From: Prillingera fragicola
Lineage: Eukaryota; Basidiomycota; Tremellomycetes; Trichosporonales; Trichosporonaceae
Assembly: GCA_002335605.1 (NCBI GenBank)
Contig: BEDY01000012.1
Coordinates: 310,001-374,000 of the forward strand
Direction of reading: 5' to 3'
Length of the DNA stretch: 64,000 nt
A program made the translations under genes and the position numbers. The notes beneath the pieces are model-generated. The model was not told the DNA's origin. It worked only from the letters and a program-made list of their open reading frames with translations, and did no database searches. Position 1 is the stretch's first letter. The number at the start of each line of letters is the position of its first letter. This document shows, in pieces, positions 23,795-34,824 of this stretch.

Positions 23795-25512
23795 GCAAAG
23801 GGTGAACCATGCAGCGACCCCCGTACGAGCGACGGGGGGCAGGTGACGGGCCGGAGGACGTGTTCGCTGGGTTCGTTTTTGGCTGTTCTGTGAGCATGTG
23901 TATGCAAGTTGAATTGAAGGCAGTGCAACCTTCCTGCAGCATGTGGTGATGAAGCGTTGCTGGGGACGTTGTCCGCGACGATGACGATGATTTACCCGAA
24001 CCAAACAAAATTTTGTCCTGGCTGTTCCTTCAGACGGCGACTACCCCTTTTGCCAAGACTTGCCTGCCAGTCCTTGGCTGCAGGCCTTCTGGAACTTGGC
24101 CAGGAGAAACCCAGGCATACCATGCAATGCCGCATCATCCTCAAAGACATTGATCTAGATTGCGCCCCCGGCATCAGACCTGATCTTCGCCAAGAGATCT
24201 GCACCTCCAGCTGGAACACGATCATTCTGCCGCCCAAATCGGACCCCACTGTCGTCGGCCTTTACCTCATACGTGCTGCGTTTCCTCACTCAAGCCCGCG
24301 CAGAGCTTAGGACCATATGGCCCAGATGCCATGCCAAGCTTTCGGACAGGATCACAGGACGACGTTTCGGGCGACAAAATTCCCCTGCCAAGGGTGGTTC
24401 TCGGAGGTTCCTGGATACCTGGACGCAATGTCTCGGCGACGTTGGATCCACCGCTATTGCCGCCTGCCTTACAGGCAACAGCATCCATCCCTCAGTGCCC
24501 TTGCTTGCTAATAATCGTCATGCCATGGCTTCGTGACAAATGGATGGAGAGAATATTGGGCAACAGCCTCCGACAGGAGTGGGTGTCGTCTTTGGTTGCT
24601 GATGTCAGTCAGTCACGCCCATCACTACTTGGTCGACGTAGGGGCAAGCGGACGTCAGCTTTTGCTCTGTTCCAAGACTCATCTACTGTAGGGAGCTGTA
24701 GCGTTGCTGGCAATTGCTGGATATCTTACGAGGTCGCAGGATCGCAGGAATCCAGGAACGGCGCCGCAAGTACAGTTTGAGCGAAGTTTTGCCGCGATCC
24801 CAAGTAGCGACACACCAGCCGTGGCCGGCGAGATTTTGCTTTTGTCTTTGGCGGTTGTCTTCGGCGGTGATGGTGGACTTGAGGCAAGGTACCAGATCTT
24901 CATATGCAGATCCCCTTGCCTGAACAGCCATGTTCTTGCGGTGACTACTGCCAAGGCATGACCCGCGGAATGGGACCCTTTGGGCAGATGGTCCCTGTGA
25001 CGATCGGGGCAGCAGAGGAGAGGGAACGAGTTCTTCTTGGCTTTGGGCAACTGTCGGCCGACAAAGAGTGTCATGTTCAACACGCCTGGCGCATCCTCTG
25101 CATTACCAACCCGTGCTGCGGTCAGGTGGTGCATTTACTGCGCGCAGGGCGTTTGACCTTTTGCAGTGAGCCCTGTCCTGCCCTGCCATGCGCCACGATG
25201 CATGGTGCACGTGCAAGTATTTCAGTCACCATCCTCACGAGACCAGTGAGGACGCTGTCGGGCCCGAAACTGCCATTATCTGATAAGGGTCCAACCCTCT
25301 GGCCGCCAGGGGGCACGGCATTCGTTTACAGCAAAAAATCTCACTCCTCCGCCGTTGGCCCTTCCGTACTCCTCGGGAGATCCAGACCTCTGCTCGGTGC
25401 ATGCGCGTCCGCTCTGTTCTCGCTCCCACTACAAATAACAATCCGTGGGCTCACCTCCGTGTTTTTTCCCGTTTTCCATTATTCCCACTCACAGTTGTGA
25501 AGAACACCAGCA
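23795..25512. other. Intergenic region upstream of siderophore transporter
   Basis: 1.7 kb. No frame has a recognisable domain or a convincing splice pattern. The right-hand end is the promoter of the siderophore transporter and contains the iron-type GATA site at 25278-25286. Confidence 0.5.
25278..25286 (+). promoter_or_regulatory. Iron-repressor GATA site upstream of siderophore transporter
   Basis: ATCTGATAA sits inside the palindrome TTATCTGATAA (25276-25286), about 227 bp before the ATG at 25513. It is an exact match to the ATCWGATAA consensus of fungal iron-regulatory GATA factors and the same site as upstream of the ferric reductase gene. Confidence 0.7.
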
Positions 25513-27414
25513 ATGGGCTTCTTCCGCAAGACCAGCAACACTACAATGGCGGCCAGCGAGGCCGAGAAGGAGGCCTCTGGATCTCCTCGCCGCGCCGACG
25601 TCGATGTCGACCCCGAGTTTGGCCGCGATCCCCTCTACGGCGAGAACCCTCTTGCCGATGACATTGACGACGAGTCGTCCACCCGCTCGCTCAACGGTGC
25701 CCACGACGTCGAGTTGGCCCACAAGGTCTGGTAAGTAACGATGGATTTCGGGTCGAGGTCGGCCACTGACGTTTTGTCCAGGGGTCCCAAGTCCAAGATT
25801 GTTCTCTACGTCGCCATCGGTCTCGCCGCGTACGCCTACTCGCTCGACGGTACTACCACCTGGCAGTACCTGACCTGGGCTACGTCCAACTACCTCGAGC
25901 ACTCGGTTTCCGCTACCATTGCGACTGCCAACGCTATTATCATTTCCGTCGGCAAGCCCTTCATGGCCAAGCTGGCTGATGTCATTGGCCGTGCCCAGAC
26001 GTTCTGCATCGTGCTGGTGCTTTACGCCGTCGGCTACATTGTCGTCGCCAGTGCCAAGAATGCCGGCGCCATCGGTGGTGGCCAGGTCGTCTACTCGTTT
26101 GGCTACACTGGTCTCCAGCTCCTGTCCCAGATTATCATTGCCGACATTACCACTCTCCGCTGGCGTGGTCTCGTCACTGGTCTCCTGGCTGCTCCCTTTA
26201 TCATCAACAACTTTGTCGCTGCCGAGATTGCCCAGGGTATCAACCCCGACTGGCGCTGGGGCTACGGCATGTTCGCCATTATTGTCCCCGTGTGCATCAT
26301 TCCCATCATCATTGTCCTGTTCTGGGGCCAGAGCCGCGCCAAGAAGCTCAACCCCAACCCCGCTCCCAAGGATCCTTGGGGCAGAGTCATTAAGAGGGCT
26401 CTCATCGAGATGGACTTTGGAGGTCTCATTCTTGTTACTGCCGCGCTTGCTCTGCTGCTCATCCCCCTCGGCCAGGCTGCCAAGGCTAGCAAGGGATGGC
26501 AGACTCCCAGCATGATTGTCATGATCACGCTCGGCTGTGTCCTGTTCTTTGTCTTCTTCGCCTACGAGTACTACGTGCCCCCCCGCCCCGTGTTCAACAT
26601 TCGCTGGCTCCGTCGTCCTTCGATCCTTGCGGCTGTTCTCATTGGCTTCCTCGACTTCTTCTCCTTTTACATGCAGTACACCTGGCTGTACTCGTACATG
26701 ATGGTCACCGAGCCAGGATGGTCGATCCGCGAGCTCACCTACTACATGGCCACGCAGACCATTGCCCTCACCGTGTTTGCCATTGCCGGCGGTATCTGGA
26801 TGTTCTACACGCGCCGCTACAAGTGGATGCTCGTCACTGGTCTCCTCATCCGCCTCCTCGGTCTCGGCATCATGCTCTACGCCCGCTCGGACAAGGGCGA
26901 CGTCGCCTCGCTCGTCATGTGCCAGGTCCTCCAGGGCCTCGGCGGTGGCTTCGCCTCGGTGTCGACCCAGATCGGTGCCCAGGCTTCGGTTCGCCACATG
27001 GACGTTGCGACCGTCACGGCCATGTTCCTCCTCCTCACCGAGATTGGAAACGCCGTCGGCACCGCCGTCGCCAACGCCATCTGGTCGTCCGGCATGCCCG
27101 CTCTCCTCGCCGAGCACGTCCCCACCACCAACCAGACGCTGCTCGCCGAGCTCTTTGGCTCCATCACCATCATCTCGGCCCTCCCCGCCGACGACCCCAT
27201 CCGCATGGGTGCCATCGACGCCTACCAGGTGATGATGCACAAGCTCGTCCTTGGCGCGCTCATCATTGCCATCTTCCCCCCCTTCGTGGCCCTCTTCCTC
27301 GCCAAGAACATCAAGCTCACCGACGCCCAGAACGCGTACGACGGCCGTGACCTCGAGGGCAAGAAGATCCAGGAGCGTGACGCCGCTGTCGAGGGCGGTA
27401 TCGGCCTCAACTAG
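25513..27414 (+). CDS. MFS siderophore-iron transporter (SIT/ARN family)
   Basis: Exons 25513-25730 and 25782-27414, with a 51-nt intron; 616 aa. A 70-residue acidic cytosolic N terminus is followed by about 14 membrane segments. Family signatures include AYAYSLDGTTTWQYLTWATS, the region before the first helices of SIT proteins, GKPFMAKLADVIGRAQTF (the loop 2-3 motif), WRWGYGMFAIIVPVC, FLDFFSFYMQYTWLYSYM and VLQGLGGGFASVSTQIGAQA. It imports ferric siderophore complexes by proton symport. Its promoter carries an iron-type GATA site, shared with the ferric reductase gene 11 kb away. The substrate (ferrichrome, ferrioxamine, enterobactin or other) cannot be told from the sequence. Confidence 0.93.
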
Positions 27415-27667
27415 TCGAGGGTCGGCGTGAAAGAGTCGACGGTTTATAATCTGTATATCAACCCGTGTCCTTACAGTGGGCACATAGATAGATGTATCTT
27501 TGAATTCTACCAACGGGGCAGCAGAACCAGGGCTTTGACAACTGACTGGTATCATTGGCGATGAAGAAACCCAATACCAAGACCTGGAAGTCAAGCCTCT
27601 CAGCAGCAAGCGCTGTCACTGCGCCCCTCACGCTCGTACCCTAAGGAGCAAAGTGGAAAACATCAAC

Positions 27668-27763
27668 GGCGAGATGGCCGAGCGGTCTAAGGCGCTGTGT
27701 TAAGGTGTATACTTGTTATATATCCGCAGTCTTCGGACGTGGGTTCGAATCCCACTCTCGTCA
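27668..27763 (+). tRNA. tRNA-Leu (AAG), interrupted, second copy
   Basis: The mature sequence is identical to the tRNA at 19562, with the same acceptor, D, anticodon and T arms and anticodon AAG. The intron after position 37 is 18 nt (27706-27723) and differs in sequence from the 14-nt intron of the other copy. The trailer after the tRNA is also conserved (ATTNACTTCCTCCCAAGCCA). Confidence 0.93.
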
Positions 27764-28086
27764 AAAGGGGATTCACTTCCTCCCAAGCCAATTTCTTTCT
27801 TTTTGCCTCTGTGCGAGCCAGCAAGCAGCAAAGACGACGAACTGTGCAGAAAAATGTGCGGAACGGGAGTATTTTGACTTGCGTGCCTGGCATCAGTGGA
27901 GGTCATTCACCTCTGACATCAGCAGTCGAGAGTGCCTCAATGGCCATTCGGTGCGGCCAGTACGCAGAGGAGAAGCGCAAACTGCGCAAAGCTAACACAT
28001 GTCATAGTCCATTGCTATTTGTCTGCTACCTCACTGTCCATTTCCTATCGAACGAGCCCATCGCGCCTTGCGCTGTGACACGAACA
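27764..28086. other. tRNA trailer and 3' flank of lectin gene
   Basis: It contains the conserved tRNA trailer and terminator. Otherwise I see nothing. Confidence 0.5.
27800..27804 (+). terminator. Pol III terminator of tRNA-Leu copy 2
   Basis: A run of five T lies about 37 bp after the tRNA end, preceded by a shorter run of three. Confidence 0.65.
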
Positions 28087-28724
28087 TCACTCATACTCTG
28101 TCGACACTTTGAACAGCTGGTTGTTGTAGTCTGGGTGGCCCTTCTCGTGGCACTCCCAGATCTGCAGCTGGTTCCCATTCTCGAGCCTGCCATCAGTCAG
28201 GTCGAGGCAGTAGTCTACCCCGTCAGCATTACAGTTCACGGAGACCAGAGGGGCCCTTACTGGTGAAGCGGATCCTGTACTGCTCATACACCGGCCCCGT
28301 GTCGAAGATGGCGCCGTGGGCGTGGTGGAGGGTCCCGGGACCGTTGACTACGTGCGGGCAGGGCTGGAGGGTGACCTTTGCGCCGTTCCCTCCGCCGCGT
28401 CAGTGGCGGACCGTGCGGGGGGGACATACAGAAATTGCCAGTGACGCACCAGTCCCACTGTTTGAAGGGCTGGACAAAGGTGATGGGGTAGTTTGTACGG
28501 AACTTTTGCGCACCGGTGCCGTTGCAGTCGTACCTTCTTGGGTTAACGGGAATGGCGGGTGGATGGACTTACACTTGGACTGGAGTGCCGGCGGCAAAGT
28601 TGGCGGCTTGGATGTCGACGCACTTGTCGTTGTGGCCCATGGGGTGCATGTACATGTAGGCTGGGCGGGAGGAGGCTGCCGCTGAGGCTGCTAGGCCGAG
28701 ACTGAGGAGGATGTTGGCGAGCAT
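28087..28724 (-). CDS. Secreted ricin-B-type beta-trefoil lectin-like protein 1
   Basis: Four exons (minus): 28724-28573, 28533-28430, 28389-28261, 28214-28087; 170 aa; introns 39, 40 and 46 nt. It starts MLANILLSLGLAASAAA, a signal peptide. Three trefoil-like units can be followed: CVDIQAANFAAGTPVQVYDC, then WCVTGNFWNGAKVTLQPC, then YCLDLTDGRLENGNQLQIWEC. These have the C-x-D...G-x-x-(V/L)-Q-(V/L)-(W/Y)-x-C pattern of ricin-B/QxW repeats, ending NQLFKV. It probably binds a sugar outside the cell. No catalytic or toxin domain is attached. A paralogue lies just upstream at 29218-29837. Confidence 0.8.
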
Positions 28725-29217
28725 GATTGTAGGTGAGGAGCGGTAGGTGGGTGGCGTTGGAGCGCTTCATGGGTTGTCTTTAATGGGTCGAGAAGTGACT
28801 ATTGGTATCGGCAACGCGGCCGCAGAACGTTTTCGCATTCCTTGCTGGACTGATCTTGGCAGATATCAGACACACATGGCTGTGCTGAACTGGTCAGTTG
28901 CAAAGCATAAGGTTGGTCGTCATGCGCTGCAGACCTTGTCGCGTCGGCGCAGTGGCATGGAATCCACACGACCACAGTCAGTACGCTCCACTGCCGGTAC
29001 CGACTGGAAGCGGCCAGCCATGGCCGCGAACACATGCTGAGTGCCTCGTTGCTCCTCGGCTTGCGGAATCTTGTGCGACGCTCCAATTTGGTGGAGCTTG
29101 CATTCCAAGGGATCTCGTCCAAGTTTGCATAGTTCACGTTTCACTACTTTATTGTCCATTTATTGTCCAAATGTCCGTTGTCTCCAGACTAGGAGGCACG
29201 AATCCAGCTGCCACCCT
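28725..29217. other. Spacer between the two lectin genes
   Basis: Promoter of lectin gene 1 and 3' flank of lectin gene 2. I see no gene or repeat. Confidence 0.5.
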
Positions 29218-29837
29218 CTAAACGGGGACAACATTGGGGTTGAGGGTGAAGAAGAGCTGGTTCTTGTGGTCGGGGTGACTCTCATCGTGGCACTCCCACA
29301 ACTGGAGCTGGTTTCCCTTCTCCATCTTGCCGTCGGTAACGTCGAGGCAAAAGTCTGCATGTCAGTCTCCATAGAAACTGGCGACAAACTCACTCGTTCC
29401 CCCTACGCGATACTTTGTCTCGTCCCAGACATAGGACGCGCCCGTCCCCTTAATTTGCTGGGTGGTGTAGGTGCGAGAAGTGATACCCTTTGGACACTTG
29501 CGGAGAAACACCTTGGCGCCATTGTAGAGACCATCGGCCTGCATGCAGTATTCGTAGTGGCGGTAGGCCTGCCAGAGGGTCTCGTCTACGTTGTAATTAC
29601 GGGAGAAGCGCTGGGCGTCAGATCCGTTGCAGTCCCAGCTGTGGGTGTTAGCTGTGGCGCTCCAAAGGTGGCTCACAGTTGGATGGGCGTCCAGTCGTTG
29701 TAGTTTGCCCCGCTGATGTCCACACACAGTTTCGACTCATACTGGCCCGGCCGGAGGTACCACGAGGCCGGGCTGATCCTCGATGCCACAGCCCCTTGGG
29801 CGACGAGGGCGAGAACAGCGAGGGAGAGTGCGAGCAT
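29218..29837 (-). CDS. Secreted ricin-B-type beta-trefoil lectin-like protein 2
   Basis: Three exons (minus): 29837-29677, 29638-29394, 29354-29218; 180 aa; introns 38 and 39 nt. Signal peptide MLALSLAVLALVAQGAVA. Trefoil units: LCVDISGANYNDWTPIQLWDC, then YCMQADGLYNGAKVFLRKC, then FCLDVTDGKMEKGNQLQLWEC, ending NQLFFTL. The third unit is almost the same as in lectin 1 (GNQLQxWECH), while the first two have diverged. Two introns are shared in position with lectin 1 and one is missing between units 2 and 3. The tandem layout and same strand suggest a local duplication. Sugar binding is inferred from the fold. Confidence 0.8.
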
Positions 29838-30647
29838 AGTTGTTGGATTGTGTGTACGTGAGCGGGGGAACGATGATGAGGCTCTTAAGACTCTGGTCGA
29901 GCAACACGCTCAGCTGGGATGTTATATGCTTGGCAAAGCAGGGTCCATGCGACTCGAATAACCGGGCAATCCTTGGAATCTTCAGAACGAAGAAGCTGGC
30001 CGAGCTATTAGGTTTACATGGCGGTGCCCACAACGGTCAGCTGAGAAGCAACAACTCGGCCGCTCGGAACGTCACTGCGCGTTCCGCCCTTGTGAGCGAG
30101 CGAGTGCACACCAGGAGCTGCGGATGTGATTCCGACCGCTCACCGCCGCGGCATGGGCTAAACGAGTGGAACTAGGTTCAGGTCAGTGGCTGTGCTGAGC
30201 TTGAATGTCTCGGCGTCGGCTACCAACGGCGGAGCTGTGTGCGGAGCGGAGCGAGCATGGTGCGTCGCAATCGACGGCGGGGTTCCTGGTCAGGGGTTAC
30301 TGTGAAAGTCCAAGATGCATGCCGACTTGTGTAACATGAAACTGGTTTGACAACTAGATGGATGACAGTTGATGTTGATGATTGCATGTACACTTGCTGC
30401 AGAGATATGGCGATGGCAGATGGGAAAGGAGGTACAGTTGGCCGAGTTATAAGCCGGAATTCATGACATCATGTGGCTGCTTCAAGCGAGAATGCCGTGA
30501 TCATCGTCACTATTGCGATAACGATCCATATTGGACCTCGTCAAACCAAGTGGGGGTTGTCTAGGTTGGATCACTGTGAACAATCCCAGCATCACACATT
30601 CTCCCATCACCACACACAGCCGATCCACCTTGCTCCACTCAGTCACA
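29838..30647. other. Divergent promoter region of lectin 2 and alpha/beta hydrolase
   Basis: An 810-bp region with short pyrimidine-rich leaders at both ends. No gene is supportable. Confidence 0.5.
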
Positions 30648-31619
30648 ATGCCCAGCAACATCCCTCCCCCCATCACCCCCTACCTCGAGCCTGCCGCGGC
30701 AGACCTCGCCAAGGCGACCGACCCGCACCCACGCCTGTACGAGATGACGCCCGAAAAGGCCCGCGGTGTCCTCTCCTCGCTCCAGAGCGACATGAGCGTG
30801 CAGCGTCCCGACGTTGACGAAGAGTTTGTCGACGTCGACGCAGGCGAGTGGGGCAAAGTCCGCACGCGCATCATCAAGCCCAAGGGTGCCAAGGGCCCGC
30901 TCCCAGTCGTGTTCTACATCCACGGCGGCGGCTGGGTGCTCGGCGACGACAAGACGCACGACCGCGTCTTTCGCGAGCTCGCCGTCGGCGCGGGTGCCGC
31001 GGGAGTGTTCCCCGTCTACTCGCCCGCGCCAGAGAAGGGCTACCCCACGCAGGTGGAGCAAAACTATGCCGTGGGGCAGTGGGTGGTCAAGAACGGCAAG
31101 GAGCACGGGCTGGACACGTCGCGTATCGCCGTTGCGGGCGAGAGTGTCGGCGGGTGCATGTCGGCCGTGTTTGCGCTCATGAACAAGGACCGCAAGGGGA
31201 TCGACCTCAAGGCCCAGGTCCTGCTTTACCCCGTCACCAATGCGGACTTCGAGACGCCCAGCTACCACCAGTTCCAGGAGGGATACTATCTCACGCGCGA
31301 CGCGATGAAGTGGTTCTGGGACGCGTACACGACCGACAGCAAGAAGCGGCTCGAAAAGTATGCGTCGCCCCTGCAGGCGTCGTTGGCCGACCTCAAGGGT
31401 CTGCCGCCGACTTTGATCATCACCGACGAGGCCGATGTGCTCCGTGACGAGGGCGAGCAGTACGGTAACAAGCTGCGTGAGGCGAGTGTCGATGTCACTT
31501 GCGTGCGTGTTGCAGGCATGGTGCACGATTTCCTCCTCCTCGACAGTCTGCGTGACACGCGCGCCGCCAATGTCGCTCGTCTGCTGGCGATCGACATGCT
31601 CAAGAAGGCCCTCCAGTAG
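30648..31619 (+). CDS. Alpha/beta hydrolase, HSL-type esterase/lipase
   Basis: A single exon of 323 aa starting at MPSNIPPP. VVFYIHGGGWVLGD holds the oxyanion-hole HGGG (residues 92-95). IAVAGESVGGCM holds the nucleophile Ser166 in a GxSxG elbow. LIITDEADVLRDEG holds Asp263 and MVHDF holds His293, completing the triad. Length and motif order fit the hormone-sensitive-lipase group (alpha/beta hydrolase fold 3), which hydrolyses short-chain esters. No signal peptide. An in-frame extension upstream to 30531 exists but reads like leader and would precede the CACAATG start context. Confidence 0.92.
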   Translation: MPSNIPPPITPYLEPAAADLAKATDPHPRLYEMTPEKARGVLSSLQSDMSVQRPDVDEEFVDVDAGEWGKVRTRIIKPKGAKGPLPVVFYIHGGGWVLGDDKTHDRVFRELAVGAGAAGVFPVYSPAPEKGYPTQVEQNYAVGQWVVKNGKEHGLDTSRIAVAGESVGGCMSAVFALMNKDRKGIDLKAQVLLYPVTNADFETPSYHQFQEGYYLTRDAMKWFWDAYTTDSKKRLEKYASPLQASLADLKGLPPTLIITDEADVLRDEGEQYGNKLREASVDVTCVRVAGMVHDFLLLDSLRDTRAANVARLLAIDMLKKALQ

Positions 31620-32804
31620 TTGGCAGTGTAGCTTAGTGAAAGTAAAAATGATAAGAACAATGCAACGTTGCCCTGATAAATGGAGTGCGCGTCCTGACGC
31701 GCAGTCCCATGCCCAACGCGCACATGTAACGAGGGCTGGCACACTGCAGGTGCCGCTCACGAGACTCTGGAATGCACAAGCACCGCCGACAGACAGAGTA
31801 CGCAGATCACCTGCTGACCCTCAACAGATTATGGGAGATTACATCTTCAGGGTCTGCGGAGCCTACCAGGGCATACCTAGCTCTATAGCTCTCGGAGTTG
31901 ATACAGAGGGGTCGCGGCGGCGAGCTATGCCCGCTGATATGCCCTTCCGCTGCCCACTGAAGGCAGCCGTCATGGTCCAATGTGCGTCCCTGCTGGGTGG
32001 AGCTGGCTGCTCGGGCTGACGGAATCGCTAAGCTTCCTTGTGACCTTTGACGGAAGTGTGTTCCGCCCGCTCCTAGCGACGTACAGGGATGCAGTACACA
32101 GGTGGGGTTTATGCTGTGCTCGTGGGTGTCCTGAGCGTTGAGGAACAGTATGCGGTCGTCAAGAGCTACACTAAAACGACTATGCACTATATCTTACGTA
32201 ACCACAGGTCGTCCTCCGTGTTACTTAGTGATCCAGAGACCTCGGAGCATCGTGCTCTTTGCATGACAGTCAAACATCCTTATTCTATTCCGCTCGACCG
32301 CCAAAGCATTCGCTCCATCTCTGGATCTCTGGCCCAGGATCGCTTCAACCACAGCAGCATGCCGACTCTTACTGCATCCCAAATGTTCTCCTCCTCGACA
32401 TCGCTGACGCGCCTGCTTTTCTATCTCTAGTTCAGGATTGTCGTACTGAGGCATGAAACAGTACTGCGCCCTCACTAGTCTTGTCGTCCCCCTGCGCCCC
32501 CCACTCGCTCGCACCCACACAGCAAAATTCCTCTGCTCTCGCGCCGTGTGGCCTTGGCCTGGCCGTGGGGCGCATGTCTAGGGCGTACACTCATATGCCC
32601 CTCTGCGCCCTCGGCGAGGAAGGTGAGCCATGTGTTTGCCACCCACCGAGGACACTCATCCCTTCCTCTTCTTCTCTTTCTCTGTTCTTTCTCTCGTTCT
32701 TTCTTCTGCAACCTCTTATTCTTACTCTCTCGCACTTCCCTCTACTCACCCCCGTATCCTCTTCATCCCTTCTAACCCCTTTCTTGTCCTTACTCATATC
32801 CACA
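31620..32804. other. Intergenic region with pyrimidine-rich promoter
   Basis: About 1.2 kb without a recognisable gene. From about 32660 to 32740 the + strand is a CT-rich tract (CTCTTTCT repeats), typical of a fungal promoter and leader, ahead of the ATG at 32805. Confidence 0.5.
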
Positions 32805-34172
32805 ATGGGACCCGCAGCCAGCGAGATCCCAGCGACACCCCAACCCCATCCGCCTTCCTCCCCCACCACTGCCGTCAGTCTGAAGCAAGAAGCCATCAAC
32901 GCAGTGGCATCCGTCGACCCATCCATGTCAGAGCCCACCCAACAGTCACCACCTGCTGGCCCATACTGGACGGCATCACATCCCGAGTCTTCATCCACTG
33001 TCCCGGTACGCCTTCCCTCGACCTCCTCGATGGGTCCACCTTCATCCCCAGTAGCCAGTGAGGATGCTTTTGCTGGGCCTACCGAGTCGAGCGAGGACGT
33101 GCCCCCATCCGAGGACCCGCCCAACCAAGTGGTGGCTCTGAACAAGCAACGCGCTCGCCTCCGGACACAGGTCGACGTCCTTCGAAGTACCGAGAAGGCC
33201 GTTCTCCAGGCCGCTGCCGACAAGATTTGCACACCCTTGAGGGCTACCTGGCCGAGCGTGATACTGGAGTGAGCCGAGCTGCACGCGCCGAGCTGACAGC
33301 AGATCAACATTCTTCAGCAAGATCTCGCGGTTGCCAACGCCGACCTGGCGACCGCAGCGGCTGACCTCGCTATAGCTAAGACTGAAGCTTCAACCCAGGA
33401 AGCTGCGTCCAAATCGCGCATCGCCGAGCTCGAGGACCAGCTCCAGCGTGCCACCACTGCAGAGCTCCAGTCCGAGATCTTCCTTCTGGATGCTACCGAG
33501 CACGACCTGCATGCCAAGATTGAGGCCATGCGCACAATGTTTGACGTCGAGCTTCCTCCTGGCGTACCCGAGCTCCCTGCCATTCTCCAGCCAACCAGCA
33601 TCTGGACCCCGAGCAACTCTCGCCCGGCCTCCGTCGCCTGCAATGCACCCACGGGCACCACCCCACTCCGCATCACCAACGGCCCCACCAATGACCGCCC
33701 AAACACCCTGAGTGAGGCTGGCAGCCGTCACTCCACCCCTCGTCCCAACCCGCCAAGCCTCAACGCCACCGCACGCCCAACCAGCATCACCGGCCGCCCC
33801 ATGATCCCCCTCGCACCAGGCCGCATAGCCAACATGACCCTGCGCTCCTCGTCCTCCTCCCCCGCCCCCGCCACGGCCGGACCCTCCACGCCGCGCCCAA
33901 CCACCTCCTCGCCCGCGCCCAAGGGCCCGCCGTCCAACCCCCTCACGATTCTCAAAGCCGGCAAGCGCGGTCGGGGCACCAGCGCGCGCCCCTCGGGTAT
34001 CCCCCTGCCGCCGCTGTCGCGCATCCCGCCTGTTCCCGTCGACCGCGAGGAGGGGGAGGGGAATGGCGAGAGTTGGAAGGCGGCGAAGAGGGCCAAGAAG
34101 GAGGCGGCGGCGCATGCCGCGCATAACGCTGCCAGGCAGCCGCTTGTCAAGCAGGAGGGCACGCAGGGATGA
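32805..34172 (+). CDS. Coiled-coil, Pro/Ser-rich protein of unknown function (possible frameshift)
   Basis: Family not recognised. An N-terminal Pro/Ser/Thr-rich region (about 1-105) is followed by a long heptad-like coiled coil (NKQRARLRTQVDVL onward, and after the intron ILQQDLAVANADLATAAA). The C-terminal half is disordered and rich in Pro/Ser/Arg, ending in a Lys/Ala-rich basic segment (ESWKAAKRAKKEAAAHAA), perhaps nuclear. Exon 2 is 33303-34172. The exon 1 end is uncertain. The strong donor GTGAGC at 33269 only works if the frame shifts near the TTT run at 33226-33228; otherwise a weaker donor GTGATA at 33258 keeps the frame in phase 0. The first option gives an unbroken coiled coil. No signal peptide or membrane segment. 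Confidence 0.55.
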
Positions 34173-34575
34173 GCCAGTGGCCGTGGTTTGATGACTTCTG
34201 ACGAATGACGACCAAAAAGTGACGTCGTAGTATGAAAGATGTATGCAAAAGCACTGTAACTTGTTTCTCGGCTGGGTATGGAAGAGTTGCCGTCCATGGT
34301 GTCTGTCCTTCAGTAGCTAGATTGATTACTGCCAGTTCATGAAGTCAAAATGCCGATCGGCCAAATATCCCCTCTGACAATGACGGAAAGCTGCCAACCT
34401 CACAACAGTTGCTGCTCAACTATGCGCTGGCTCGGAAGCCTCACCACGGCTCCGTTTAGCGGCATCCCCACTCGATCACATGCATGACCAGGACGCGGCC
34501 AGACCATCCGGCTGCGCTGAACTTGCCGCCAAATAATTCCTCATTTATTTCCCCGACCTCCCCCTCCTCCCTCAA
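34173..34575. other. Convergent intergenic region
   Basis: 3' flanks of the coiled-coil gene and the small membrane protein gene; I see nothing else. Confidence 0.5.
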
Positions 34576-34824
34576 CTAGTTGAGCGTCCCCATCATCCCA
34601 CTAGCCTCATCGACCTCCTGCACATCCACCGGCCCATTAGCAACGGGCGCGGGCTCGTTCTTCATGAAAAGCACAATGAGCACCTTGCGTAGCTCGTGGA
34701 GGTACCACACGATCGCCCAGGGGAGGACCATGATGAGGCACGCCGTCATGCCGCTCTCGACTGGGTGGTCGACGACGAGGTCGACGACGGTTTGGCCAAA
34801 GGGGTGGATTTTGTGGATTGGCAT
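34576..34824 (-). CDS. Small single-pass membrane protein, unknown
   Basis: Not recognised. A single exon of 82 aa: a hydrophilic N terminus (MPIHKIHPFGQTVVDLVVDH), one strong hydrophobic segment (ACLIMVLPWAIVWYLHEL, about 28-45), a Lys-rich junction and an acidic C-terminal tail (VQEVDEASG). Codon use looks coding, and the opposite frames are poorer. The layout is like small mitochondrial or ER membrane subunits, but no family could be named. An upstream exon is possible. Confidence 0.45.
   Translation of the reverse strand: MPIHKIHPFGQTVVDLVVDHPVESGMTACLIMVLPWAIVWYLHELRKVLIVLFMKNEPAPVANGPVDVQEVDEASGMMGTLN

Noticed and set aside
25489..27609. 706-aa antisense open frame over the siderophore transporter
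   Set aside because: It is the antisense shadow of a well-recognised MFS transporter, with low-complexity Asp/Glu/Gly/His composition and no domain.
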